A DNA stretch of 47,997 nt from Oscillatoria sp. CS-180. GTDB lineage: Bacteria; Cyanobacteriota; Cyanobacteriia; Phormidesmidales; Phormidesmidaceae. Positions within the stretch are counted from its first letter, which is position 1. Each line of letters starts with the position of its first letter. Positions 1 to 10,905 of the stretch are shown here, in pieces. The translations under genes and the position numbers were made by a program. The notes below the pieces were generated by a model. The model was given only the letters and a program-made list of their open reading frames with translations, was not told where the DNA came from and did no database searches. The stretch is taken from positions 1 to 47,997 of the forward strand of contig NZ_JAQMUB010000090.1 of assembly GCF_028330965.1 (NCBI RefSeq). Direction: 5' to 3'.

Positions 1-52
1 CGGCGGGCGCGGGAAACTGGTTTTGGAACTTGGAAATAAGTTGCTTCAGCAT
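1..52 (-). CDS. Possible start of a gene running off the left edge
   Basis: On the minus strand an ATG at 52-50 opens a frame (MLKQLISKFQ and onward) that stays open to the window edge. An AAGG-like ribosome site lies about six bases before it. Only 17 codons are visible, so there is no family assignment. It could equally be a chance open frame. Confidence 0.2.
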   Translation of the reverse strand, partial: MLKQLISKFQNQFPAPA

Positions 53-335
53 AGTGCCTTGCGTTCTGTTGGTTTTCAAAATGAATGCCAGTGATTACTT
101 AAAATGTGAGGCTGCCTGTAGAGCGTTCGCTACATAAAGATCTTATGAGAAACGCTAGGGACAAAACAAGCGCAACACATTTCTGTCCACCTAATATTTT
201 TAAAGACTTGTGGTCAAGGCCGCAACAGTTCATGGGTAATCTCTGCTGTGGAGTTCATCAACAATAGTTGAGAGGTCCAATTTTTATCAGAAATAGTACA
301 TTTGTTAGAGCAACTCGTGAGGCAGCGATCGCACA
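53..335. other. Leader region of the nuclease gene, no gene seen
   Basis: This AT-rich stretch holds short open frames only and no tRNA-like structure that I can support. It should contain the promoter of the downstream nuclease gene. A HIP1 octamer (325-332) sits just before the ATG. Confidence 0.4.
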
Positions 336-1373
336 ATGTCTATACCCGTAATCCGTAATTGGCCCGTAATCCGTAATTGGATAGTGAAGCTAAGCTGCTT
401 GGCGCTAGCAGGGTGTGGTCTTTTGCCGATGAGTGAAACGTCACCACTATCGCCTCAGATCAATTCGTCAGCGCTTCCTCCGTGCGTCAACGATGATTGT
501 AACTGTGCTGATTTTCGAGATCAGGCGCTGGCGCAGACGGTGCTGGATGCCTTTTCAGGAGATCCGTTTTCCCTCGATCAAGACGGTAATGGAGCTGCCT
601 GCGAATTATTACCTCCAGTCTCCTCAGGCAGCGATCCAGCAGTCCCGCTCAGTGATAGTCTTCACCTAGTTCTTGGCAATCCCAGTAATGCCGGATCAGG
701 AAACTTGGACAATTATTTGATTGAGCGATCGCAGTATGCGCTGTCCTATAACCATGATCGTGGCATCGCAAATTGGGTCAGCTGGCAGCTTAGTGCTGAC
801 TGGTTAGGCAACACTGAACGCCAAGACAATTTTCGGCAAGATGGCGGTCTGCCCACGGGAGTTTATCAGGTGACGCCCAACGATTACCGCAATACGGGTT
901 TCAATCGGGGACATATTGTGCCATCGGGCGATCGCACTCGCAGCCCTCAAGACAACAGCGCCACATTTTTGATGACGAATGTTTTGCCACAGGCACCTGC
1001 GAATAATCAAGGTGTCTGGCGTGAGTTAGAGGAAGCTAGCCGTGAGCAGGTCTATCAATATGACAAAGTGCTTTGGGTCACTGCTGGGGGATATGGCGAT
1101 CGAGGACGAATTGCTGACGGTCAAGTGACCATCCCATCTCGTCTCTGGAAAATTATCGTGGTATTAGATCCCGGAGAGGGCGCAGAGAATATCGATCTAG
1201 GAACGCCCATCATTGCGGTCGATATGCCCAATCAGGATGCGGTCAATTCGGACTGGCGTGTCTATCAAACCACCATCGATCAGCTAGAGCTGGCTACAGG
1301 CTACGATTTTTTGTCTCAAGTTCCCAGCGACATCCAAGAGATTTTAGAGTCCTCTCCCTATGAGGTGAAATGA
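336..1373 (+). CDS. Exported DNA/RNA non-specific endonuclease with Excalibur motif (lipoprotein)
   Basis: This is a predicted sugar-non-specific, metal-dependent nuclease of the NucA/EndA (beta-beta-alpha metal) family. The N-terminus has a hydrophobic segment ending in LAGC (Cys27), a lipobox, so it is probably anchored in a membrane and faces the periplasm or outside. Residues about 50-92 are an Excalibur motif: a Cys cluster, then DQDGNGAACE, which resembles a calcium loop. The nuclease domain follows (about 115-330), with the RGH of the catalytic motif at 191-193 and the metal-site region NNQGVW. The usual DRGH reads NRGH here, which could reduce activity or be a natural variant. An 18-bp perfect tandem duplication at 345-380 repeats six codons (VIRNWP) before the hydrophobic core. 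The start is the ATG at 336. Likely roles are nucleotide scavenging or degradation of foreign DNA. Confidence 0.88.
   Translation: MSIPVIRNWPVIRNWIVKLSCLALAGCGLLPMSETSPLSPQINSSALPPCVNDDCNCADFRDQALAQTVLDAFSGDPFSLDQDGNGAACELLPPVSSGSDPAVPLSDSLHLVLGNPSNAGSGNLDNYLIERSQYALSYNHDRGIANWVSWQLSADWLGNTERQDNFRQDGGLPTGVYQVTPNDYRNTGFNRGHIVPSGDRTRSPQDNSATFLMTNVLPQAPANNQGVWRELEEASREQVYQYDKVLWVTAGGYGDRGRIADGQVTIPSRLWKIIVVLDPGEGAENIDLGTPIIAVDMPNQDAVNSDWRVYQTTIDQLELATGYDFLSQVPSDIQEILESSPYEVK
345..380 (+). repeat. Perfect in-frame 18-bp tandem duplication in the signal peptide
   Basis: CCCGTAATCCGTAATTGG occurs at 345-362 and again at 363-380. It duplicates VIRNWP without a frameshift and lengthens the n-region of the lipoprotein signal peptide. 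It looks like recent replication slippage. Confidence 0.95.
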
Positions 1374-1510
1374 GGATAATGGTATTAGGCTGAGACGAGA
1401 AATTTAGGTGAGTCAGGATTCAGAAGCCAAGAGTCAGTATTTCCTGCTTCTGATGAGTACTGGTTCATTGTCTATGGGGCGATCGCTTTCAACGGTAATC
1501 GATAAGCATC

Positions 1511-2083
1511 ATGGTTCAAACAACTTCAAAACTGAGTGCCTTTGCTGATTTGCTGTCTTATGACGACGGTACGGACAAGTGCTACGAGCTGACTTACGGA
1601 GAGTTGATTGAGGTGCCACCAGAATCGGACGAGAATGTAGTGATTGCCAGGGCCTTAGATCGTACTTTATCCGAGTTGGTAGGGTTTCGACGGGTTAGAA
1701 CGCATCAATTAGCTGTAGAGATGCTGGGTCAGCCCAAAAACCGATTTCCTGATGTTACGGTATTGCGACCTGAGCATGTGGAGCAGTTGCAGGCACTGGG
1801 AAAGTCGGCTATTACGCTGGAAATGGCCCCGCCCCTGTTGGTGGTTGAAGTCGTGAGTCCAGGACGCGAGAATCAGCGGCGTGACTATTTTGAAAAGCGC
1901 AATCAGTACGAGTGGCGCGGCATCAGTGAATACTGGATTGTCGATCCTCAACAGCAGCAGGTGACAGTGTTTGCAATGGTTGAGGGGGCTTATCAGGAGA
2001 CTGTCTTTGGCGTCGAGGAGGCGATCGCCTCTCCCACTTTTCCTAACTGGAAGCTCACCGTACAGGCAGTACTGGCTGGATAA
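1511..2083 (+). CDS. Uma2 family (DUF820) putative endonuclease
   Basis: This is a 190-residue Uma2 protein, a family with a PD-(D/E)XK restriction-endonuclease-like fold that is greatly expanded in cyanobacteria. The core residues are visible: Asp81 in FPDVTVL, Glu113 in LLVVEVVSPG, and Lys129 in the DYFEKRNQY helix, followed by the family signature YWIVDPQ. Length is normal. Its biological role is not known; activity as a nuclease is inferred from the fold only. It stands alone between the nuclease lipoprotein and ligA, and a second member lies at 41286-42089. Confidence 0.9.
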   Translation: MVQTTSKLSAFADLLSYDDGTDKCYELTYGELIEVPPESDENVVIARALDRTLSELVGFRRVRTHQLAVEMLGQPKNRFPDVTVLRPEHVEQLQALGKSAITLEMAPPLLVVEVVSPGRENQRRDYFEKRNQYEWRGISEYWIVDPQQQQVTVFAMVEGAYQETVFGVEEAIASPTFPNWKLTVQAVLAG

Positions 2084-2093
2084 GCTGTTATCA

Positions 2094-2118
2094 AAACACT
2101 TCTGGTGTTTCTGTTTTT
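2094..2118 (+). terminator. Weak intrinsic terminator after the Uma2 gene
   Basis: The six-bp stem AAACAC/GTGTTT (2094-2099 with 2105-2110) has a five-base loop and is followed by CTGTTTTT. The stem is AT-rich, so it is probably inefficient. Confidence 0.45.
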
Positions 2119-2152
2119 GCCAGTGCTAAAGCCGTAGAATACCTTCCGTTAA

Positions 2153-4249
<2,097 letters not shown>

Positions 4250-4274
4250 AACGCTTCAATAGTACGACATAGCA

Positions 4275-4586
4275 TTATCCAGCGGCTTGAGCAGGTCGCT
4301 GGGAGACGCTAGAAGACGTTGTCTTTGCTTTATCCTCTACGGGATCAACCGTAACAAACTCAATGTGGTTTACCAGGGTGGTCACGAAGGCAAATAGCAG
4401 GAATGGCAAAGACAAAACCAGAACCAAACCGACAGAAACAAGGGCATAGAGTGGTTGACGAGCACCCATCAAGCCCATGGCAGCTGCTAAGCTGATGAGA
4501 AGCACCACCAGCCAAGCAATCACCTGACCGTAGATATCGCCAAACGTCAGGGTACAGTTGAATCGATATCGCTGTAGCTTATCCAT
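4275..4586 (-). CDS. Small two-helix membrane protein, conserved-type hypothetical
   Basis: This 103-residue protein has a short N-terminal cytoplasmic-type segment, two clear transmembrane helices (about 20-42 and 48-72) and a Ser/Thr/Gln-rich polar tail. No catalytic motif is visible and I do not recognise a named family. It converges on ligA and diverges from rluE, so it is probably monocistronic. The leader (4587-4620) can form a long-range TTCTGAGA/TCTCAGAA pairing, which may be coincidental. Confidence 0.75.
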   Translation of the reverse strand: MDKLQRYRFNCTLTFGDIYGQVIAWLVVLLISLAAAMGLMGARQPLYALVSVGLVLVLSLPFLLFAFVTTLVNHIEFVTVDPVEDKAKTTSSSVSQRPAQAAG

Positions 4587-4814
4587 AATTTTTCTGAGAC
4601 AAGTCCAATTTATTTTTCAGCATATCGATTTCATCTCAGAAGGCAGTGTTTCTCAACATTTTTGAACTTATCGAATAGAAGAGTTACATAAGTTGGAGTG
4701 GTGATATCAAGATCTTCTCGGAATAACCTGTAGCCTCAGATTCGGTCATTTATGGCCATAGGCCACGTTAACCCGCCCAGCATAGAGTGAATCCGTATTA
4801 AGTCGAAAAGATTA

Positions 4815-5468
4815 GTGAGAAAACCTGCAAAGCGATCGCATCGGTCTAGAGTTGCTCACAGAGTGTCTCGTGGGTCTCAAAAGCAGCCCTATCGCTACCT
4901 TATTTTTTATAAGCCGTATAACGTACTGAGCCAATTTACAGACAATGGTGGCGATCGCGCTACGCTCAAAGACTTTATTCCAGTTTCTGATGTGTATCCT
5001 GTTGGGCGATTGGACAGGGATAGTGAAGGTCTGTTGCTGCTCACTAACCATGGTCGGCTACAACATCGTTTGAGTGATCCTCGGTACGGTCATTCGCGTA
5101 CTTACTGGGTGCAGATAGAGGGAACACCGGAGGAAACAGCTCTACAGCAGCTACGTCAGGGAATCTTGATTCAGGGGCATCGCACCCGCCCAGCCCAGGT
5201 TACCCAGCTTAAAGAACCCACTATGCCGCCCCGAAATCCTCCTATTCGCTATCGCAAAACGGTGCCAACCAGCTGGTTAAGCTTGGTTCTGCAGGAGGGG
5301 CGAAATCGTCAGGTTCGGCGGATGACCGCTGCTGTCGGGCATCCCACTCTCCGGCTGATACGAGTTGCTATCGAGCATCTAACGCTGGATGGTTTGAGGG
5401 TTGGGGAATGGCGATCGCTTACACCAGATGAACAACAGCGATTGCTAACGGAGAGTGCATTGAACTAA
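4815..5468 (+). CDS. rluE: 23S rRNA pseudouridine synthase, RsuA/RluE type
   Basis: This is an RsuA-family pseudouridine synthase. RluE of E. coli modifies U2457 of 23S rRNA. The signature [15 protein letters not shown] carries the catalytic Asp67. The C-terminal family motif [10 protein letters not shown] is intact. There is no S4 domain ahead of the catalytic domain, which fits RluE better than RsuA or RluB. The N-terminal 25 residues are basic. The start is GTG at 4815; no better ATG lies in frame before the conserved core. The exact target uridine is inferred. Confidence 0.9.
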   Translation: MRKPAKRSHRSRVAHRVSRGSQKQPYRYLIFYKPYNVLSQFTDNGGDRATLKDFIPVSDVYPVGRLDRDSEGLLLLTNHGRLQHRLSDPRYGHSRTYWVQIEGTPEETALQQLRQGILIQGHRTRPAQVTQLKEPTMPPRNPPIRYRKTVPTSWLSLVLQEGRNRQVRRMTAAVGHPTLRLIRVAIEHLTLDGLRVGEWRSLTPDEQQRLLTESALN

Positions 5469-5495
5469 CTGTTCAAATATCTCTTCTTGAACAGT
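5468..5495 (+). terminator. Stem-loop directly after rluE
   Basis: Nine-bp arms ACTGTTCAA (5468-5476) and TTGAACAGT (5487-5495) enclose a ten-base loop and begin at the last base of the rluE stop codon. No T tract follows, so it may protect the 3' end or be a weak terminator. Confidence 0.5.
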
Positions 5496-5706
5496 CATTG
5501 AGAACTCCTGCGAATTTCCGGACCTCTATGGGTAAGTTAAGGAAGCTTTGATAGGGTTTGTGGTTATCATCTACAGAAAAACAATCTGAGTGACCTCGTT
5601 GAAAATCTGAATCCTAGACTTTTCAACTGCCATAAGGTTCTTCGGGTAAACTATGGTATCCAAACTTTTATAACGCTTCGCCAGATAGATACTTAGGTTC
5701 CTGGCT

Positions 5707-7770
5707 ATGGTTGCTTGTCCAGAGTGTCAGTTTGAAAATCCGGTTCAAAATCGTTTTTGTCAACGATGTGGTAGCCCCTTGAAACAATTGCGGGCTGTGA
5801 TTACCCCTACCCAATTCACAACAGCTGCGACAACATCACAGCCCAATGAAGCAATTTCATCTAGCAAAGCGACAGCCTCGGTCCTTTCTGTCGTTTCGGA
5901 CGAATCCGCCGTTTCAACAACAGTCGGCCAACTACTGACTCAAGATAATTGTCTCAAAGGGGGCGAGCGATATCAGCTACGTCAGCCTGTCAATTCCCAA
6001 CAGTCGCTGTCTTCTGAAATTGTGTTGGATATTCTCGACTGTGAGCCTGCAGCAGAGTCCCCATTCACACATTTGCTGAGTACGGCTGAGGAAGAGGTCT
6101 TCGACAGCTTAGTCCCAGCATTAGCCCTTCCTTATTGGAAGCTGCAAGAGCATTTTTTCCCAATGGTGCCTGATCTCCAAGCAGCTTGGGAAATTGACAA
6201 TTACACGATTGTCATTCTAGAGGACCGCTCTACTTGGCGAACCTTGGCGGATTTTGAGACGTCTGAGGATATCGAACCGCTAGAACTGGTCCATTGGGTC
6301 TATGAAATCATCAATCTGTGGGATGCACTGACTGTCTTCGACGCCGTTCCTAGTCTGCTATCGGAAGACAACTTACGGATGGATGATGATCAAATCTTGT
6401 GCATCCAACGGCTGATATACGCTTCTGGTGGCAACACCTATACGCTCAAAGATTTGGGGTTGTTTTGGCAAGCGGTTTTACGCAAGCTCGACAACATTCA
6501 GATTTCAGCTTTAGAGAATCTAGTGGTAGACATTGGGGCTGGAGCTATCACCAACTTAGCCACTATCAAGGGCCTATTGGCGAATATTGCTGACAATCTT
6601 CAAGACAAAGCCGATTCTATGACTTCGGCAGATTTCACTGTTTCTGAGCTCGATGACGAAATGATCTCGGAGTCTGAAGCAGATGTCGATCTGTCATTTG
6701 AGGAAACTCCTGCTGACCTAGAGTCTAGTTTTGGTGATGAGGAAACGACTCAGCCTTCTCAGGGGGCGTCTCTATCCCTAAGGGAAGACGATAGTTTCTC
6801 GATTGCCGTTGATGACCTATTGCTTTCGGAAGAGGGTCTGGAAGACTTAGAGGAAACTGAGGGCTCTAGTACTGAGAGTATCGAAGAGAGCATTAGTGAT
6901 TTGCCAACGATGGCGTTGCCGATGAAGCTGTTTCGGCTGGATGAAGTTGGCCGTACGCATGTCGGGCGCCAGCGATCGCACAATGAAGATTTCTTCTTTA
7001 CAGAAACTCAGTTAAAGCGTATAGACAGTCCATCTGGAACTCATCTCAATGCTCGTGGGCTTTATATTCTATGTGACGGCATGGGAGGACACTCTGGCGG
7101 TGAGATTGCAAGTACCTTAGCGGTGAATACCCTGCGGGATTTCTTTGCTGAGCGCTGGACGACTGACCTTCCTGATGAGGCAGTCGTTAAGGACGGTATT
7201 CTCAAAGCGAATCAGGTCATTTTTGAGCGGAATGAAGAAGAAGGGCGATCAGGTAATGCCCGTATGGGTACGACCTTGGTTATGATCCTGATCTCAGATA
7301 ATCAGGCAGTCATCGCCCATGTTGGTGATAGCCGTTTATACTGCTTGAATCGGCAAGGATTGTGCCAGCTAACAGTCGATCATGAGGTAGGGCAGCGAGA
7401 AATTAGTCGGGGTGTGGAACCTGCGATCGCGTATGCTCGCCCCGATGCTTATCAACTTACTCAAGCATTAGGCCCCAGAAACAACGACGAAGTTGCGCCC
7501 TCTATTAGTACTTTGTCTCTCAATCAAGATGCGCTTTTCATCCTGTGTTCAGATGGATTGAGCGACAACGATTTGATAGAGACCTATGCGGAATCTCATG
7601 TAGAGCCAATGCTACGCTCTCGTCACGATTTGGAAGATGGCGTTGCTGCTCTGATCGATTTGGCTAATGAGCACAACGGTCACGATAACATTACTGCGAT
7701 CGCCGTCAGAATTAAGATGCGTCCTAATTTGGAAGCCGCTAAAGAGGCTGATCAATCTCTAGGGGGATAG
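5707..7770 (+). CDS. Zinc-ribbon PP2C-type serine/threonine phosphatase
   Basis: This 687-residue protein has an N-terminal zinc ribbon (CPEC, then CQRCG, residues 4-21), a divergent middle region of about 70-300 that may be a degenerate kinase-like or regulatory domain, a very acidic linker (about 310-400), and a complete PP2C domain (about 405-675). PP2C metal and phosphate motifs are present: RSHNEDF, LCDGMGGHSGG, GTTLV, HVGDSRLY, CSDGLSDND and GHDNITAIAV. It should dephosphorylate Ser/Thr phosphoproteins with Mn2+ or Mg2+ in the cytoplasm. Proteins of this layout occur in many cyanobacteria; the substrate here is unknown. No operon partner is evident. Confidence 0.9.
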   Translation: MVACPECQFENPVQNRFCQRCGSPLKQLRAVITPTQFTTAATTSQPNEAISSSKATASVLSVVSDESAVSTTVGQLLTQDNCLKGGERYQLRQPVNSQQSLSSEIVLDILDCEPAAESPFTHLLSTAEEEVFDSLVPALALPYWKLQEHFFPMVPDLQAAWEIDNYTIVILEDRSTWRTLADFETSEDIEPLELVHWVYEIINLWDALTVFDAVPSLLSEDNLRMDDDQILCIQRLIYASGGNTYTLKDLGLFWQAVLRKLDNIQISALENLVVDIGAGAITNLATIKGLLANIADNLQDKADSMTSADFTVSELDDEMISESEADVDLSFEETPADLESSFGDEETTQPSQGASLSLREDDSFSIAVDDLLLSEEGLEDLEETEGSSTESIEESISDLPTMALPMKLFRLDEVGRTHVGRQRSHNEDFFFTETQLKRIDSPSGTHLNARGLYILCDGMGGHSGGEIASTLAVNTLRDFFAERWTTDLPDEAVVKDGILKANQVIFERNEEEGRSGNARMGTTLVMILISDNQAVIAHVGDSRLYCLNRQGLCQLTVDHEVGQREISRGVEPAIAYARPDAYQLTQALGPRNNDEVAPSISTLSLNQDALFILCSDGLSDNDLIETYAESHVEPMLRSRHDLEDGVAALIDLANEHNGHDNITAIAVRIKMRPNLEAAKEADQSLGG

Positions 7771-8156
7771 CAAAAACAGATGCTTGCAGAGAATTCAGTA
7801 CTGCGTCCACATGCAGGTTTTACTCAGGTTGCTTAAGTACGGTCCAAAGGGAACAGGGAGTAGCTGACAGGGAACAAAGTGCACTTGTATGGCTAAAGCT
7901 ATAAAAGCCCCCTTTGAGTCTGTAAAACCTAGAGGGGGCTTTCAATAAATAAGAACTTTCATCAGCAAACTGTTCTGCCTTTAGGGATGGTGCAAGTCGG
8001 GCAGTACCCACCCTACCTGTAGACATTTTGCGTGAGTCTTATCGATGCCATGTAGTTTGTATTAGCCTGAGTTCATGGGGTCAACCCTTAAGAAGCTTCA
8101 CTTCCAAGATTTCTGTTGAGCTATAACCAGGAACTCAAGATTCAAACAGCTGTGTT
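7771..8156. other. Intergenic region between converging genes
   Basis: There is no credible gene in these 386 bp. The region contains the hairpin at 7904-7942 and otherwise shows nothing I can name. Confidence 0.5.
7904..7942. terminator. Bidirectional terminator-like hairpin
   Basis: The ten-bp perfect arms AAAGCCCCCT (7904-7913) and AGGGGGCTTT (7933-7942) are separated by 19 bases. The GC core flanked by A and T runs on either side suits termination from both directions between the PP2C gene and the converging DUF4347 gene. Confidence 0.7.
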
Positions 8157-10427
8157 TTAGACTGCCGTTGAGATTGGCTCGGCTGGTCGACCTTCCTGTC
8201 GACCGAAGCGGAAGTAGTGCTCCATGCCACTGGAAAACTGTCCTGCTGCGATCGCCGTAGCTACGTCAGGATTAGAGCCAAGGTAAGCACTCTCATCAAA
8301 GAGCGGCCCTGGATCACGTGCTTCGCCCTGTCCGAATGGGACATAGTGTTCGAATCCAGTCGGGAAAGTGCCCGTGTTGACTGCGTTAGCGACATCGGGG
8401 AACGTATTCAAATAGAACGCTTCTTCGTAAAGCAACGTGTTGATTCGACCTTCGCTAGCCCCGTGCTCGATGTAATGGTCGAAACCGCTATCGAAATCGC
8501 CTGCATTAACAGCTGCCAAAACATCGGGATTAGAGAGTAAATAGTCTGAGGCATCAAACAGTGTGCTGGGATCCCTTTCCTCACGATGACCGAATGCAAG
8601 GTAATGCTCAAGACCACTACTAAACGAACCACTGTTGACAGCAGTAGCAACATCACCATTATTGGCTAAGTAAGTCGCCTCATCGTAATAGAGGCTGGGA
8701 TTGCGTCCTTCGAGAACCCCGAACTTTACGAAATGCTCGAAGCCGTAGATAAAATCTCCAGCTGCAACCGCAGTATCGACATCGCCGTACAAACCTAAGT
8801 AGTAAGTCTCATCAAACAGAGAAGCAATTTTCAGTCCACCAATCTCTAAGTTGAGCGGTAAGGTACTACGACCTTCACTCGCTCCAAAGAAGCTATAGTG
8901 GTAGCCGCCATTGCTAAATACGCCGTTGTTAACAGCGGCCTGTATGTCTGGGTTAGTCAATAAGTAGACTTGCTCATTGAATTCAGCATTGCCGCCTTGA
9001 TAAGGAATGCCCTCATCCATTTCTTCAAAGCGAACAAAATCTTTGAATTGGAAGACCGATACAGGATTGTCCCCTGCTACGGTTCCTACAACAAAAGTGT
9101 CTGTTGCTAAAAGCTCAAGTTGGCCGGTGTCGATGTTGAATACACTAACGTCAATACTCCAAGTACCAGGCACTGCGTCATCGGGAAGGTCAACATCCCA
9201 CGTAAACGCATCAGCATCGTCATTACCCGTAATCAAAACGTTACTCGATTCTGGCCGAGTATCGAATGCCACAGCCATACCATTTGGATCCCGCAGAATA
9301 GCTTGAATCTCAACGTTCTGATTAGGTGTTACTGTCGTATCAATATCCGCTCTCAGTTGTACTGTATCGCCACCTTCATAGGTAGGCTGATCTGTATCAA
9401 TTGTGTCTAAAAAAGCCGAACCACCTGGAGCAGTTGCGCCACTTTCATAGTTGACGACTAGTTCCGCCCTCTCGATCTCTGCTTCCCAATTAGCTGCATC
9501 GCCAAGAACGTTAATGTCAATTTGAACGAGGTTATTGCCACTTAGAACCAACTCATTAGGAACACGAAAAACTGACCTGAAGGTCAATTCGTTTTCCCCT
9601 TCCAAAAGACCCAATTCAGTGCCATTAAATGTGACAAGATTTGCCTCTCTTGGAGCATCAACGTCAAAAACAGAGAGGAAGAGAAGTGCCTCTCCTACGA
9701 TCGCGTCAGTAGCTCCTGTATTGATGAAAAATTCAATGGGTTGAATTGCGCCCAAGTCTTGTCCAGTGTTGGTGTTTCTTGCGCTATTGGCTCCAATTCG
9801 AATGCCCTTACCGAAGTCTCCATCGGCACCCGGAACACCGCCGTTGCTAGCATTATCCTCTGTTTGTACAAAGACCTCAGTTACGAAGCTGCCGAAGTAG
9901 TTGTCTGCTAAGGCAGGGGTTACAAAAGACGATGCTTGGACGTGACCTAATTCGACATCGAGATTCCATGTGGCGCCTAGTGTGCGGTGACCCACTTTAT
10001 GGGTAGACGCCGCAATATTAGCCTGAGTAAGCGATTGAATCTTCTGAAGGAATTCCTCACCTGCGTCACCAGCAGCAACGTTACAACCGTAGATAAAGAG
10101 ATCGCGAATCGGCCAAGACTTGAGCTGTTCTGAATAGTGATTGAGTGTGCTTAGACTGAGCTCGCTATTTCCCAGGGAAAGTGTACCGGGAGCACCATGG
10201 GAAACCAAATGAAGCGCTTCGGGGGCAGAGTTCGTCGATCGCAGTAGGCTAGTGATTTGCTCAACACCATCTTGAGTATTGTCAAGCAAAAATACGTCGT
10301 TGTTTTCGACGGCAATATCTAGCAGGATTTGTAAGTCATCTATATTAGAGTCAACAATAATCCAACTTTTGGGTGACGGATGCGCTAGTGTGCCTGCTCG
10401 CATAGTCGAAACGATCTGATTAGCCAT
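8157..10427 (-). CDS. DUF4347 protein with six C-terminal 43-residue repeats
   Basis: This is a 756-residue modular protein. Residues about 20-180 match DUF4347, a domain found at the N-terminus of large cyanobacterial surface-type proteins. It holds a His in LVSHGAPG (His77) and a Cys in IYGCNVAAG (Cys115), a layout resembling the His-Cys dyad of clan CD peptidases; that comparison is my inference. Residues about 185-460 look like beta-sandwich material. Residues about 475-756 are six repeats of roughly 43 residues with the pattern YL-x-NPDV-x-AV-x-G-x-F-x-G-EHY-x-FG-x-EGR. No classical signal peptide and no RTX repeats are seen. An AGGAG ribosome site precedes the ATG. It is probably a cell-surface or secreted adhesin-like or processing protein. 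Confidence 0.88.
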   Translation of the reverse strand: MANQIVSTMRAGTLAHPSPKSWIIVDSNIDDLQILLDIAVENNDVFLLDNTQDGVEQITSLLRSTNSAPEALHLVSHGAPGTLSLGNSELSLSTLNHYSEQLKSWPIRDLFIYGCNVAAGDAGEEFLQKIQSLTQANIAASTHKVGHRTLGATWNLDVELGHVQASSFVTPALADNYFGSFVTEVFVQTEDNASNGGVPGADGDFGKGIRIGANSARNTNTGQDLGAIQPIEFFINTGATDAIVGEALLFLSVFDVDAPREANLVTFNGTELGLLEGENELTFRSVFRVPNELVLSGNNLVQIDINVLGDAANWEAEIERAELVVNYESGATAPGGSAFLDTIDTDQPTYEGGDTVQLRADIDTTVTPNQNVEIQAILRDPNGMAVAFDTRPESSNVLITGNDDADAFTWDVDLPDDAVPGTWSIDVSVFNIDTGQLELLATDTFVVGTVAGDNPVSVFQFKDFVRFEEMDEGIPYQGGNAEFNEQVYLLTNPDIQAAVNNGVFSNGGYHYSFFGASEGRSTLPLNLEIGGLKIASLFDETYYLGLYGDVDTAVAAGDFIYGFEHFVKFGVLEGRNPSLYYDEATYLANNGDVATAVNSGSFSSGLEHYLAFGHREERDPSTLFDASDYLLSNPDVLAAVNAGDFDSGFDHYIEHGASEGRINTLLYEEAFYLNTFPDVANAVNTGTFPTGFEHYVPFGQGEARDPGPLFDESAYLGSNPDVATAIAAGQFSSGMEHYFRFGRQEGRPAEPISTAV
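8170..9005 (-). repeat. DNA encoding six tandem protein repeats
   Basis: The region encodes six degenerate repeats of about 43 residues each (roughly residues 475-752 of the DUF4347 protein). The units are diverged at DNA level, so this is an old expansion and not a recent slippage array. Confidence 0.8.
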
Positions 10428-10451
10428 AAATGAACTCCTAGGTTAACTGAT

Positions 10452-10500
10452 ATCCCAAAAACGATTTCCTTGGGATGGATTTTTTTCTGCGGAACCCGCA
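10452..10500 (-). promoter_or_regulatory. Two leader hairpins upstream of the DUF4347 gene
   Basis: The arms ATCCCAA/TTGGGAT (10452-10458 with 10470-10476) and TGCGG/CCGCA (10488-10492 with 10496-10500) lie 25-75 bases before the start codon. A run of A on the minus strand separates them. A role in mRNA stability or regulation is possible but unproven. Confidence 0.35.
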
Positions 10501-10882
10501 TTATCTCGCACAAATATAGTGTCAAGGTAGATATTCCCTAATCTCTGATTAATAAAAGAATACACTATGAGATCAGGGCACTTTCATAGAGAGTGTTGAA
10601 TTTCATGAAGACTTCAAGGGTAAATCGTTTTTATACATAGCATTTCTAGTTTCACTTTTGAAAATTAGTCCCCCTTTTGCAAGAAGCTTTGTCAGTTAAC
10701 TTAAGCTATTAATCAACCTATAAATTCGAGGGGTTGCTGGGCTATTAGTAACAAGTTAGTTTGCTGAGTACAAGGCTGCGTATGGTTGTTCTTGCTTCCC
10801 TTTGCTTAGAGTTGATATTTTCACAAGTGTCCATGTGATAGCATTAAACGGCTCTTCCAGCTTATGGAAGCTTTGAAAATTG

Positions 10883-10905
10883 ATTGAGTAAAAATACTCA
10901 ATTTT
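10883..10905 (+). terminator. Isolated hairpin with short T run
   Basis: ATTGAGTA/TACTCAAT (10883-10890 with 10895-10902) has an AAAA loop and is followed by TTT. It lies in gene-free DNA, so it might mark the end of an unannotated transcript. Confidence 0.3.
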
